Assembly (NCBI GenBank): GCA_016208315.1
Contig: JACQYF010000077.1
Span: 1-48,228 of the forward strand
Origin: Chloroflexota bacterium
Lineage (GTDB): Bacteria > Chloroflexota > Anaerolineae > UBA4142
Direction of reading: 5' to 3'
DNA: 48,228 nt
How positions within the stretch are numbered: position 1 is the stretch's first letter; every line of letters begins with the position of its first letter. The notes beneath the pieces were generated by a model that worked only from the letters and a program-made list of their open reading frames with translations, made no database searches and was not told where the DNA came from. Shown here piece by piece: positions 19,207 to 26,558 of this stretch. A program made the translations under genes and the position numbers.

Positions 19207-20187
19207 TTACTTTTCCGCCAGCACCTTTTTGAACTCGGCGTTCAGCGCGGGCACCACTTCGAACAGGTCGCCGACGATGCCGTAATCCGCGACTTTGAAG
19301 ATGGGCGCATCCGGATCCTTGTTGATCGCGACGACGTATTTGGATGACGACATGCCCGCGAGGTGCTGAATCGCACCCGAGATTCCGGCGGCGATGTACA
19401 ATTGCGGCGCAACCGTCTTACCCGTTTGCCCGACCTGCGTGCTGTAGTCAATCCAGCCCGCGTCCACCGCGGCGCGTGACGCGCCGACCGCCGCGCCGAG
19501 CGTCTTGGCTAGCGCGTGAATCGCGGCAAACCCTTCCGCGCTCTTGACGCCGCGGCCGCCCGACACCACCATCTTGGCTTCGGCGAGATCCACCGCGACC
19601 GCTTCCTTCTTCACTTTCTCGATCACTTGAGAACGCGGCGCGGGCGCGCTCACCTCGATCTTTTCGATGGGCGCGGCGGCCGCGTCCGTGGCTGCGGGCG
19701 GGAAGATATTCGGGCGCATGCTGACGAGGATCGGCAGCGATTTGGCTTTCACAGTCGCCATCGCCTTGCCCGCGTAGACCGGTCGCTTCAAGAGCAACGT
19801 CCCGTTCTCGACCTTGAAGCTGATGCAATCCGTCGCGAGACCCAAATCCAACTTAGCGCCGACAAGGGCGCCCAACTCTTTGCCATATCCCGTCGCGCCG
19901 AACAAGACCACCGCGGGCTGCGCCTTGCGGACGACATCGCTCAGCACGGCGGCGTAAACTTCCGGCGCGAACGTTTCCATCCCCGCGCTCTCGGCATGAT
20001 ACACTTGAGACACGCCGGTCTTGCGCATCAATTCCGCGCACGAGTTGACGTTGTGGCCCATGACTACCGCTTCGACGGCGCCGCCCAGCCCTTGCGCCAT
20101 TTCATTCGCGATCGTGACCAATTCGAACGAGACCTTGCGTAAGTTTCCATCGCGGCCTTCGGCGACGACGAGTATATTATTTCCCAT
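19207..20187 (-). CDS. etfA: Electron transfer flavoprotein alpha subunit
   Basis: The FAD-carrying subunit (326 aa) of the ETF heterodimer, which takes electrons from acyl-CoA dehydrogenases to the quinone pool. The N-terminal half reads ILVVAEGRDGNLRKVS. The C-terminal FAD domain has VSGGRGVKS, GASRAAVDAGW, QVGQTGKTVAPQLYIAAGI, SGAIQHLAGM and INKDPDAPIFKVADYGIVGD, all family hallmarks. It is the usual length. It lies 54 bases after etfB in one minus-strand transcription unit with acyl-CoA dehydrogenase. The spacer before it is a heptamer repeat rather than plain sequence. Confidence 0.95.
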   Translation of the reverse strand: MGNNILVVAEGRDGNLRKVSFELVTIANEMAQGLGGAVEAVVMGHNVNSCAELMRKTGVSQVYHAESAGMETFAPEVYAAVLSDVVRKAQPAVVLFGATGYGKELGALVGAKLDLGLATDCISFKVENGTLLLKRPVYAGKAMATVKAKSLPILVSMRPNIFPPAATDAAAAPIEKIEVSAPAPRSQVIEKVKKEAVAVDLAEAKMVVSGGRGVKSAEGFAAIHALAKTLGAAVGASRAAVDAGWIDYSTQVGQTGKTVAPQLYIAAGISGAIQHLAGMSSSKYVVAINKDPDAPIFKVADYGIVGDLFEVVPALNAEFKKVLAEK

Positions 20188-20200
20188 TTGCTCAACCTTT

Positions 20201-20243
20201 GGTAAGCGGTAATTGGTAATTACGAATTACGAATTACGAATTT
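20201..20243 (-). repeat. Heptamer repeat between etfB and etfA
   Basis: GGTAATT repeated twice is followed by AATTACG repeated three times, giving a short fold-back array. The 13-mer AATTACCAATTAC read here on the minus strand occurs again on the plus strand at 37001-37013, before comFC. The array ends inside the etfB stop codon. Confidence 0.75.
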
Positions 20244-21027
20244 AGATGACCTTCGCTTCTTCGTGCAGCAAGCGCACGAGTTCTTTGGCGGCGGTGGCCG
20301 CATCGCCGGGGATGATTTTGCCGGGCGGCCGCGCAGGCGGCGGTTCGACGGTCACGACCTCCAACTTGGCGCCGGCCGCGCCGACGGTCGCGGGATCAAT
20401 GCCGATATCCGCGGCCTTCCAATCTTTGATGGGCTTTTTCTTCGCGCCCATGATGCCTTTGAGCGACGGATAGCGCGGCTCGTTCAATCCTTGCTGGGTG
20501 GTAATGATGGCGGGCAGCGCGGTTTCCGCAATGTCGCGGTCGCCGTCCACTTCACGCAAACACTTGGCCGATTTCTTGTCATCGCCAAAATCAATCTTGA
20601 TCACCGAATTCACTTCAGGCAGGTTGAGCAGTTCGGCTACGCGGACGCCGACCTGGGCATGGTCCTCGTCCACTGCCTGCTTGCCTGCGAGCACCAAATC
20701 GAATTGCATTTTCTTGAGCGCGGCGGCCAAGACCTTCGCGGTCGTGGAAGCGTCGCCGCCGAGGAACGCGGGATCGTTCAAGTGGACCGCCTCGTCCGCG
20801 CCGAGCGCCAGGCCTTTGCGAATGGTCTCCTTCGCTTCCTCGGGACCGAGGCAAAGCAGCGTCACCTTGCCGGTGTGCTTTTCGATAATACGGAGCGCTT
20901 CTTCGACGCCGTACTCGTCATACGGGCTGATGATCCAGGATAACCCTTCGGTTACAACTTTGCCGCCCTTGACCTGAATCTTGGACTCGGTGTCGGGGAC
21001 GCGCTTGATCAATACCACCACATTCAT
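20242..21027 (-). CDS. etfB: Electron transfer flavoprotein beta subunit
   Basis: The AMP-binding subunit (261 aa) of ETF. MNVVVLIKRVPDTESKI is the standard N-terminus, DEYGVEEALRI and LGADEAVHLND follow, and LAGKQAVDEDHAQVGVRVAE matches the AMP-site region. TTQQGLNEPRYPSLKGIMGA is the ETF-beta signature near residue 200. The C-terminal tail (EPPPARPPGKIIPGD and the helix after it) wraps the alpha subunit in known structures. AGGAGAACC lies just upstream of the ATG. It follows the small membrane protein and a long heptamer palindrome, and is co-directional with acyl-CoA dehydrogenase. Confidence 0.95.
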   Translation of the reverse strand: MNVVVLIKRVPDTESKIQVKGGKVVTEGLSWIISPYDEYGVEEALRIIEKHTGKVTLLCLGPEEAKETIRKGLALGADEAVHLNDPAFLGGDASTTAKVLAAALKKMQFDLVLAGKQAVDEDHAQVGVRVAELLNLPEVNSVIKIDFGDDKKSAKCLREVDGDRDIAETALPAIITTQQGLNEPRYPSLKGIMGAKKKPIKDWKAADIGIDPATVGAAGAKLEVVTVEPPPARPPGKIIPGDAATAAKELVRLLHEEAKVI

Positions 21028-21056
21028 GCAGGTTCTCCTTGTGCGTAGTGAGTAAG

Positions 21057-21134
21057 ACGTGAAGCGTGAAACGTAAAACGTAAAACGTAAATAACCTGTT
21101 CACGTTTTGCGTTTTACGTTTCACGTTTCACGTA
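21057..21134 (-). repeat. Heptamer palindrome GTGAAAC/GTAAAAC type
   Basis: The plus strand reads a run of GTGAAAC and GTAAAAC heptamers, then a centre around ATAACCTG, then the complementary GTTTTAC and GTTTCAC units. The whole spacer can form a long hairpin, and it overlaps the stop codon of the small membrane-protein gene. Its right arm (21114-21133) is an exact 20-base inverse copy of 34638-34657, between cpaF and tadB. Confidence 0.9.
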
Positions 21135-21301
21135 GACGCTTCTTTTTCTCCGGACTGCTGTTGCGCAACGCCCGGCTGATTACCCGTCAGTCTACGCAGC
21201 GCGTCGCGCCGGTAAACCCAATCGGTGATGAATAAGACAATGAGGGTCGTCACGAGCGAGACGACGCCGCCCCCCAGCACCAGCAGAAAATCACGGCTCA
21301 T
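21128..21301 (-). CDS. Small single-pass membrane protein (57 aa) in the acyl-CoA dehydrogenase-ETF unit
   Basis: A 57-aa frame starting at ATG 21301, three bases after the acyl-CoA dehydrogenase stop, with GAGGGA correctly spaced upstream inside the last dehydrogenase codons. It begins MSRDFLLVLGGGV, has one strong membrane segment (about residues 5-26), then ITDWVYRRDALRRLTGNQ and a polar tail ending KEAST. By the positive-inside rule the basic C-terminal part (RRDALRR) should be cytoplasmic. I do not recognise a family. Its position between an acyl-CoA dehydrogenase and etfB suggests a membrane tether or helper for electron delivery to quinone. That is inference only. Confidence 0.65.
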   Translation of the reverse strand: MSRDFLLVLGGGVVSLVTTLIVLFITDWVYRRDALRRLTGNQPGVAQQQSGEKEAST

Positions 21302-21303
21302 GG

Positions 21304-22446
21304 TCAGTCCCTCAATAGAGTTTTCGCGATCACCACGCGCTGAATCTGATTCGTCCCTTCGTAAATCTGCAACAACTTGGCGTCGCGCATGTATTTTTCA
21401 ACTTTGTACTCGGCCATGTACCCATAGCCACCGTGAATCTGGACGGCGTCGGTGGTGACGGACATGGCGACATCCGAACCGTAGGCCTTGGCAATCGAGG
21501 TCGCATACGCGTACGCGTACTTGTTGTCCATCAGCCACGCCGCCCACCAGACGGCCAGCCGGGCTGTCTCGACTTTCATCGCCATGTCGGCGAGCATGAA
21601 TTGGATGCCCTGAAAATTGGCGATCGGCTGGCCGAACTGCTGACGCTCTTTGGCGAATTTCAGCGACGCTTGGAGCGCGGCGCGCGCCACGCCCACGCCG
21701 GCCGCGCCAATCCCGATCCGCGTGCGGTCAAACGTCTCCATGGCGACTCTGAACCCATCGCCTTCGCGGCCCAATAGATTCGCGGCGGGCACGTGAACGT
21801 CCTCGAAGACGATCTCGGCGGTGTCCGAGGCGCGGTGCCCCATCTTGTCGCCCATGTGCGTGCGCGTGATGCCGCCCAAGTCGGCGGGCACCGCTAAGAG
21901 TGACATGCCTTTGTGTTTCTTTTCGGGGTCGGTAACGGCGAACACGGTCAGCAGTTGCGCGACGCCGCCGTTCGTGATGAAATGCTTGGTGCCGTTCAAG
22001 ATGTACTCGTCGCCCACCTTGACGGCACGCGTGCGCATCGCCGCCACGTCGCTGCCCGCGCCCGGTTCGGTCACGCAAAAAGCGGCCAACCCGCCGTCGC
22101 GCGCGATGGGGCTGATGAACTGCTTTTTCTGTTCTTCGGACGCGGCCAGGTGGAGGGGCGTCAAGGCGAGTTCGTTGGCGTTGGCCGCGGTCGTTACGCC
22201 CGCGCACGCGGCCGCGAATTCCTCGCCGACGAGACAGGATTCGAACCAGCCCAATCCGCCGCCGCCGTATTGCTCTTCGATGGTCAGATTCAAAAGCCCT
22301 AGCCCGTGCGCTTTTTTGAGGAGTGCGTAGGGGTATTCACCTGTCTTGTCGAACTGAGGAGCGAGGGGTGCAATTTCGTTCTGCGCAAAATCGCGAGCGA
22401 GTTCCTGAAGCGCTTTCTGCTCGTCGCTGAGCGAAAAACCGATCAT
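21304..22446 (-). CDS. Acyl-CoA dehydrogenase
   Basis: A 380-aa flavoenzyme that makes the first double bond in acyl-CoA beta-oxidation and passes electrons to ETF. FSLSDEQKALQELARDFAQ is the usual N-terminus; FCVTEPGAGSDVAAM and GTKHFITNG are the FAD/substrate blocks; FDRTRIGIGAAGVGVARAAL and QQFGQPIANFQGIQFMLADM follow. The catalytic base is Glu363 in IYEGTNQIQR, the position used by short/medium-chain type enzymes. GGAAGGAG precedes the ATG by seven bases. It heads a minus-strand unit with a small membrane protein, etfB and etfA under a well-formed promoter. Chain length preference cannot be told from sequence. Confidence 0.93.
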   Translation of the reverse strand: MIGFSLSDEQKALQELARDFAQNEIAPLAPQFDKTGEYPYALLKKAHGLGLLNLTIEEQYGGGGLGWFESCLVGEEFAAACAGVTTAANANELALTPLHLAASEEQKKQFISPIARDGGLAAFCVTEPGAGSDVAAMRTRAVKVGDEYILNGTKHFITNGGVAQLLTVFAVTDPEKKHKGMSLLAVPADLGGITRTHMGDKMGHRASDTAEIVFEDVHVPAANLLGREGDGFRVAMETFDRTRIGIGAAGVGVARAALQASLKFAKERQQFGQPIANFQGIQFMLADMAMKVETARLAVWWAAWLMDNKYAYAYATSIAKAYGSDVAMSVTTDAVQIHGGYGYMAEYKVEKYMRDAKLLQIYEGTNQIQRVVIAKTLLRD

Positions 22447-22497
22447 GGCCGTTCTCCTTCCAGGCGCGATTTATTCGTCGTGGGGTGACCTATGGTC

Positions 22498-22526
22498 ATT
22501 CTATCCGGTTCAGACAGACGTGTCAA
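22498..22526 (-). promoter_or_regulatory. Promoter of the acyl-CoA dehydrogenase-ETF unit
   Basis: On the minus strand TTGACA (22521-22526) and TAGAAT (22498-22503) are exactly 17 bases apart: a perfect -35 and five of six at -10. Transcription would start near 22491, giving a leader of about 45 bases. It is back to back with the promoter of the kinase gene at 22580. Confidence 0.75.
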
Positions 22527-22543
22527 ATTGAGCATTGCGGTTT

Positions 22544-22572
22544 TTGCAGTCTCCTCAATTTGATGCTATACT
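22544..22572 (+). promoter_or_regulatory. Extended -10 promoter with probable leaderless start
   Basis: TGC-TATACT (22564-22572) is an extended -10 element; TTGCAG lies 17 bases before the TATACT. The ATG of the kinase gene follows the -10 box by only seven bases, so transcription would begin at or next to the start codon and the mRNA would be leaderless. No ribosome-binding site is present. Confidence 0.6.
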
Positions 22573-22579
22573 TGCGCCA

Positions 22580-23254
22580 ATGGCTGATTCGACTACCCAG
22601 TCCAAAGCCGTCGTGGTCCAAACCCAAGAGGAAGAACGCTATCGTTTGGCCCGCGCCCTGCAAAACGGCCCGGCCCAAATCCTTGCCAACGCGGCGCTGG
22701 AGATCGAAACGTCCCTGCGTTTGATGGATGACCAACCCGCCGCGGCCCGCGAGGGATTGACTGCGCTCATCTCCGAGCTTCGGAACGGGCTGGCCGACGT
22801 GCGCGACCTCATCGCCGAATTGCAGCCGCCGCTGCTCCACGAGTTCGGCCTGGCGGCCAGTCTTGCCAAACTGACCGACGATTTCTCGACACGAACGGGC
22901 CTCGCGATCGCCTTATCCGGCTGGCAAACCCTCGCCGATCGTCTGCCTTCGACGATGGAGATGGCGATTTTTCGCATCATACAAGAAGCGTTGGAAAACG
23001 TGCAGAGTCACGCTCACGCGACCGAGGCGCAGATCATCCTAGAGCAATCCGCAGAACGGCTCGTCGTAACCGTTGCCGATAATGGGCGCGGTTTCGCCAC
23101 GGCGAACGAGCCGATTCCGGCGGGCCGGCGGCTCGGGATCGTCGCGATGAGCGACCGCGCCGAATTACTCGGCGGGCAATTACAGGTTTTCTCGGAACCG
23201 GCGCGAGGCGTTCGCGTCGTCCTCACCGTCCCGCTCCGCGGACGCGCGGGCTAG
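22580..23254 (+). CDS. NarL/DegS-type kinase-like protein lacking the phospho-acceptor histidine
   Basis: A 224-aa soluble protein with the HisKA_3 plus ATPase layout but no sensor domain. In the dimerisation helix EEERYRLARALQNGPAQ the usual HD is Gln28-Asn29 (codons CAA AAC), one base away from His and Asp respectively. The ATPase half is intact: QEALENVQSHA, VADNGRGF, GIVAMSDRAELLGGQ. The intact kinase two genes downstream has MHDGPAQ at the same place. A pseudo-kinase that heterodimerises with, or inhibits, the intact one is likely. The ATG at 22580 lies seven bases from a -10 box. The next gene, 22 bases on, is a NarL-type regulator, and the Tad pilus genes follow. Confidence 0.85.
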   Translation: MADSTTQSKAVVVQTQEEERYRLARALQNGPAQILANAALEIETSLRLMDDQPAAAREGLTALISELRNGLADVRDLIAELQPPLLHEFGLAASLAKLTDDFSTRTGLAIALSGWQTLADRLPSTMEMAIFRIIQEALENVQSHAHATEAQIILEQSAERLVVTVADNGRGFATANEPIPAGRRLGIVAMSDRAELLGGQLQVFSEPARGVRVVLTVPLRGRAG

Positions 23255-23276
23255 TGCAGTTTCAATCGAGGTTGAT

Positions 23277-24065
23277 ATGAAAGCCAAAAGCTCAAGCCAC
23301 AAGACCCCCCAGGTCAAACCACCCTCCGCGGCAGCCAAAAAACCGCGTCCGAATGTAACCCCGCCCAAGCCGCCGCCGCCGAAAATCCGCTTGATGATCG
23401 TGGACGATCACCCCTTGTTCCGCGCGGGCTTGAGGCGCGTGCTCGAGATGGAACAAGACCTCGACATCGTCGCCGAAGCGGCCGACGGGCTGCTCGCCCT
23501 CGAAAAGGCGCGCGAGGTCAAGCCGCAAGTTGTTTTAATGGACATTAACCTGCCCGGCATGAACGGCTTGCAAGTCACGCGCGAGTTGACCGCCGCGCGG
23601 AGCGAGATGGCGGTCATCGTGCTCACCGCCTATCACGACGACGAGCAAATGCTGCATGCATTGCGCGCTGGCGCGTCGGCCTATTTCCCCAAAGATGTCG
23701 ATGCGCAAGAATTGATTCGGGCCGTCCACGAGGCCGCGAAATCCAATTACGTCGTCAACGAGCAAGTCCTGGCCAAACCGCAGGTCGCGACGTGGCTCCT
23801 CACACAGTTTGAGCAAATGGCGGTGACCGGCGACGAAAGCCCGGAATACACGTTCCAGCCGCTTTCGACGCGCGAGATGGAAATTCTAAAGTGCATCACG
23901 CGCGGCCAGAGCAATAAAGAAATCGCCAAGTTGCTCGGCATCAGCCGGCAGACCGTCAAGAATCACATGACTTCGATCTTGCGCAAGCTGGCGGTGAACG
24001 ACCGCACGCAGGCCGCCGTTTACGCGCTGCGGCGCGGCTGGATTCGATTGCAGGATGCACGGTAG
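23277..24065 (+). CDS. NarL/LuxR-family response regulator
   Basis: A 262-aa transcription regulator. An unusual Lys/Pro-rich N-terminal tail (residues 1-36, PPKPPPPK) precedes a receiver domain with acidic pocket Asp43-Asp44, phospho-acceptor Asp89 (LMDINLPGMNG), Thr117 and Lys139. The C-terminal LuxR-type helix-turn-helix (about 197-255) reads STREMEILKCITRGQSNKEI, then AKLLGISRQTVKNHM. It sits between a histidine-less kinase and an intact DegS-like kinase, followed by the flp pilin, so it most likely controls the Tad pilus locus. Operator sites are not evident by eye. Confidence 0.93.
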   Translation: MKAKSSSHKTPQVKPPSAAAKKPRPNVTPPKPPPPKIRLMIVDDHPLFRAGLRRVLEMEQDLDIVAEAADGLLALEKAREVKPQVVLMDINLPGMNGLQVTRELTAARSEMAVIVLTAYHDDEQMLHALRAGASAYFPKDVDAQELIRAVHEAAKSNYVVNEQVLAKPQVATWLLTQFEQMAVTGDESPEYTFQPLSTREMEILKCITRGQSNKEIAKLLGISRQTVKNHMTSILRKLAVNDRTQAAVYALRRGWIRLQDAR

Positions 24066-24103
24066 GTCAGTTTGCCAAATTGTCCTACCCGCGAGGTATA
24101 AGT

Positions 24104-25171
24104 ATGGGGACAGTGACACCAACTAGCCCGCGCTTGCGTGAGCTCGCCAGCGAGGCCGAAAGAGAAGCCGAACAACTCGACACGGAAATGCGCGAGATCG
24201 AGATTCTGCTGAAGCAGACCGCGTCAGAGATCGAAAAACTCCAGCAACGCCAAACCGACGCCGCGACCCGGCTGCGCCAAGTTGAGGCCAACATCGAGGC
24301 CTACTCCCGCTCGGACATCAAGAATGCCTATGCCGGCACCTTAGACGCGCAGATGCGCATCTTTATGATGCGGAGCCAACTGGAACAGCTCCAAAGCAAA
24401 CAGCGAACACTGCAACGCTACCGGGTGCAACTCGACAAACTCAGTCTGCTCGCGAGCGAGGCCTCGGAATCGGTCAGCACTCCCTCGGTCACCACCGTAG
24501 CCAACGCCGATGTGTCGAGCGATCACCAGGGCATCGTTCACATCATCGAGGCCCAAGAAGCGGAACGCCAGCGGCTGTCGCGCCAAATGCACGACGGCCC
24601 CGCGCAATCCTTGACCAACTTGATTCTGCAGGCCGAAATCGTCGAGCGGATGTTTGACGCCGACCCGGCGCGCGCCAGGGCCGAACTCGGCAACTTGAAG
24701 AACTCTGCCAACACCACGTTTCAGCGCATCCGCGATTTCATCTTCGATCTCCGCCCGATGATGTTGGACGACCTGGGTTTGCTGCCGACCCTGAAACGTT
24801 ACGTCCAGACTTTCGAGAGCAAAACCCATCTGCCCATCCCCATGACGACCCAGGGCGAACGCGCGCTTTCGCCCTACCTCGAGATGACGATCTTTCGCGC
24901 GATCCAAGAGTTGCTGAACAACGCGGCGCGGCACGCGCACGCCTCGCGCGTCCAGGTCAACCTGGATTTGCAGAACGACCCCATTGTGGTCGCGGTGGAA
25001 GATGACGGGAGCGGTTTCGACGTCGCCACCGTGCTCGCCGCGGCGCGGCAGCGCGGCAGCTCCGGGCTGGCGAATCTGGAAAAACGGATCACGATGCTGG
25101 GCGGCAAGATTCAATTCCAAAGCAGCACCGGACGCGGCACCAGGGTGCGCGTTGAAATTCCGGCGATGTAA
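24104..25171 (+). CDS. DegS-like sensor histidine kinase
   Basis: A 355-aa cytoplasmic kinase. Residues 10-120 form a long coiled coil (RELASEAEREAEQLDTEMRE and onward), as in DegS, with no transmembrane segment. HisKA_3 follows with AERQRLSRQMHDGPAQSL, where His163-Asp164 are intact. The ATPase domain has QELLNNAARHAHA, VEDDGSGFD and GSSGLANLEKRITMLGG. GAGGT (24093-24097) six bases before fixes the ATG at 24104. It is the probable phosphodonor for the regulator upstream and precedes flp by 124 bases. The coiled coil suggests an intracellular signal, perhaps through a partner protein. Confidence 0.92.
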   Translation: MGTVTPTSPRLRELASEAEREAEQLDTEMREIEILLKQTASEIEKLQQRQTDAATRLRQVEANIEAYSRSDIKNAYAGTLDAQMRIFMMRSQLEQLQSKQRTLQRYRVQLDKLSLLASEASESVSTPSVTTVANADVSSDHQGIVHIIEAQEAERQRLSRQMHDGPAQSLTNLILQAEIVERMFDADPARARAELGNLKNSANTTFQRIRDFIFDLRPMMLDDLGLLPTLKRYVQTFESKTHLPIPMTTQGERALSPYLEMTIFRAIQELLNNAARHAHASRVQVNLDLQNDPIVVAVEDDGSGFDVATVLAAARQRGSSGLANLEKRITMLGGKIQFQSSTGRGTRVRVEIPAM

Positions 25172-25190
25172 AGAGAGTACCACGCTCCTA

Positions 25191-25219
25191 TTGCGGATTG
25201 ATTCTCTTGGGTTTATACT
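25191..25219 (+). promoter_or_regulatory. Promoter of the flp-tad unit
   Basis: TTGCGG (25191-25196) and TATACT (25214-25219) are 17 bases apart. Transcription would start near 25226, giving a 70-base leader with a small GGGCTG/CAGCCC hairpin and then the strong ribosome-binding site of flp. Confidence 0.6.
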
Positions 25220-25295
25220 CTGCCCAAGAAGAAAACGAACCGGGGCTGAGGGCAGCCCTACTGGAAGTAAACAAAACTGAAGGGAGGTGACAGTC

Positions 25296-25448
25296 ATGTA
25301 TCTGCCTCGAGAAGAAGGCCAAGGTTTGGTAGAGTACGCGTTGATCCTTGTCTTGGTGGCTATCGTTGTTATCGCCATCTTGGCTCTGTTGGGTCCCCAG
25401 ATTTCGAACATTTTCAGCCGCATTACGAGTGGGCTCACCGGCACGTAA
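25296..25448 (+). CDS. flp: Flp/Fap-type class IVb pilin
   Basis: A 50-aa pilin, the structural subunit of the Tad pilus. MYLPREEG is the leader; cleavage after Gly8 would leave QGLVEYALIL, with the conserved Glu at +5 and Tyr at +6 (Glu13-Tyr14). A hydrophobic segment (about 15-34, LILVLVAIVVIAILALLG) drives assembly. GPQISNIFSRITSGLTGT is the short C-terminal part. AGGGAGGTGA at 25281-25290 is the strongest ribosome-binding site in the window, in keeping with a highly made subunit. Two hairpins follow before tadE. The prepilin peptidase is not in the window. Confidence 0.92.
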   Translation: MYLPREEGQGLVEYALILVLVAIVVIAILALLGPQISNIFSRITSGLTGT

Positions 25449-25479
25449 TCCATACGCGACGCCAACCTTGCTAGGATTG

Positions 25480-25501
25480 GGCCCTATCCCAGATAGGGTC
25501 C
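25480..25501 (+). terminator. Hairpin downstream of flp
   Basis: GGCCCTATC (25480-25488) pairs with GATAGGGTCC (25492-25501) over three loop bases. There is no T-run, so it may stabilise the 3' end of the flp mRNA rather than terminate transcription. It lies 31 bases after the flp stop. Confidence 0.5.
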
Positions 25502-25554
25502 ACGCAAAGATCCGTTCATTGCAAGTTGTTTAATTCATTCTTTGATAATGCTGG

Positions 25555-25590
25555 GAGGGGTTAAGGGGGAAAACTCTTTAACCCCTCTTT
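25555..25590 (+). terminator. Attenuator-like hairpin between flp and tadE
   Basis: GAGGGGTTAA (25555-25564) pairs perfectly with TTAACCCCTC (25578-25587) over a 13-base loop and is followed by TTT. It fits an intrinsic terminator of moderate strength. Partial read-through would give much more flp than tad mRNA. It lies over the first codons of the longest tadE frame, supporting the later start at 25608. Confidence 0.6.
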
Positions 25591-25607
25591 CAGATTCAGC
25601 CGTGCTT

Positions 25608-26066
25608 ATGCGAACACAATCGCTGCTCCCCAAGCGCCCATCCCGGTCTCAGAAACGCGGCCCTGCGGGTCAAAGTTTGGTCGAATTCGCCCTCTTGCTG
25701 CCGATTCTCATGATCATCTTTGTGGGCGTACTCGACCTGGGACGAATGTACAACGCCTATATGACGATTCAAAACGCATCGCGCGAGGGAGCGAGGTACG
25801 GAAGCGACCGGTCAACTGACGTGAGCGGAATCCGAGCCGCGGTCCGTGCAGAAGCGGCCAATTCCGGGATTACGATCACGGACGCCATGATCCCTGCGCC
25901 AACCGTGCAAAATGACGGCACGTTTCGAGATCCACCGAATAACACGCAACCCAACCAATCCATCACCGTCCAAGTAAACTACCCGTTCAGTCTCATCACA
26001 ACTTTTCTCTTGGCCGGTCAGCAAACTATACCAATCAGTGCGAACACTACGATGCAAGTCAAGTAG
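25608..26066 (+). CDS. tadE: TadE-like pseudopilin (1)
   Basis: A 152-aa minor pilin of the Tad system. After a basic leader (PKRPSRSQKRGPAG) comes the TadE signature GQSLVEFALLLPILMIIFVG (residues about 22-41), then VLDLGRMYNAYMTIQNASRE and GARYG. The Glu in VEF is at +5 after the leader Gly, as prepilin peptidase requires. The rest is an extracytoplasmic beta-rich domain. The start at 25608 was chosen because earlier in-frame codons lie in the attenuator hairpin; no clear ribosome-binding site is visible. TTG 25542 and ATG 25548 are alternatives. Confidence 0.85.
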   Translation: MRTQSLLPKRPSRSQKRGPAGQSLVEFALLLPILMIIFVGVLDLGRMYNAYMTIQNASREGARYGSDRSTDVSGIRAAVRAEAANSGITITDAMIPAPTVQNDGTFRDPPNNTQPNQSITVQVNYPFSLITTFLLAGQQTIPISANTTMQVK

Positions 26067-26073
26067 ACCTGCG

Positions 26074-26532
26074 ATGTCCACGAACACCAGGGTGAACCAA
26101 CCAAGCCGGCAGCCAACGCCATCGCTTTTGGCACGCACGCGTTGCCGTGAATCCGGTCAAGCCGTCGTCGAATTCGCGCTGGTCATGATCATCCTCATCC
26201 CCATCGTGATTGGCACACTTGACTTGGGTCGCGGTATCTATGCCTACAATGTTTTGGCCAGCGCGGCACGGGAAGGCGCCCGGTACGGTACGACGCTCGC
26301 GCCCAGCGACTCGACCCATCCGAATCTAACGGCCATCCGGCAGCGGATGCTCCAAACCGCTGTGCTCGATCTAGATGCGAATCAAATCTCCGCAACCTGC
26401 TCACCCGACTGCTATCAGGGCAGCAGTCTGACAGTTACTGTCAACTACACTTTCCTGCCCGCGACCCCGCTCTTTTGGCAGTTTCCGCTGACCGGCAGGT
26501 CCACCATGGTCATCGAATACCCGCGTCCTTGA
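26074..26532 (+). CDS. TadE-like pseudopilin (2)
   Basis: A 152-aa paralogue of the preceding gene, starting seven bases after its stop. It carries SGQAVVEFALVMIILIPIVI, then GTLDLGRGIYAYNVLASAAR and EGARYGTT, the TadE block. The exported domain differs and has a Cys pair (TCSPDCYQG) that could form a disulfide. Two different TadE-type minor pilins in a row are usual in Tad loci (TadE/TadF). A helper role in pilus initiation is known for the family. Confidence 0.85.
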   Translation: MSTNTRVNQPSRQPTPSLLARTRCRESGQAVVEFALVMIILIPIVIGTLDLGRGIYAYNVLASAAREGARYGTTLAPSDSTHPNLTAIRQRMLQTAVLDLDANQISATCSPDCYQGSSLTVTVNYTFLPATPLFWQFPLTGRSTMVIEYPRP

Positions 26533-26558
26533 TCTTTCGCAAAGGGAGGTACTGTGTG

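Noticed and set aside
22225..22255. tRNA-like T-loop sequence GGATTCGAACC
   Set aside because: It lies in the acyl-CoA dehydrogenase coding sequence (encoding the GWFESC region), and no acceptor stem, anticodon arm or CCA can be placed around it.
25226..25295. Riboswitch (for example cyclic-di-GMP type) in the flp leader
   Set aside because: Only a six-base hairpin is visible in the 70-base leader and the conserved core bases of known classes could not be found.
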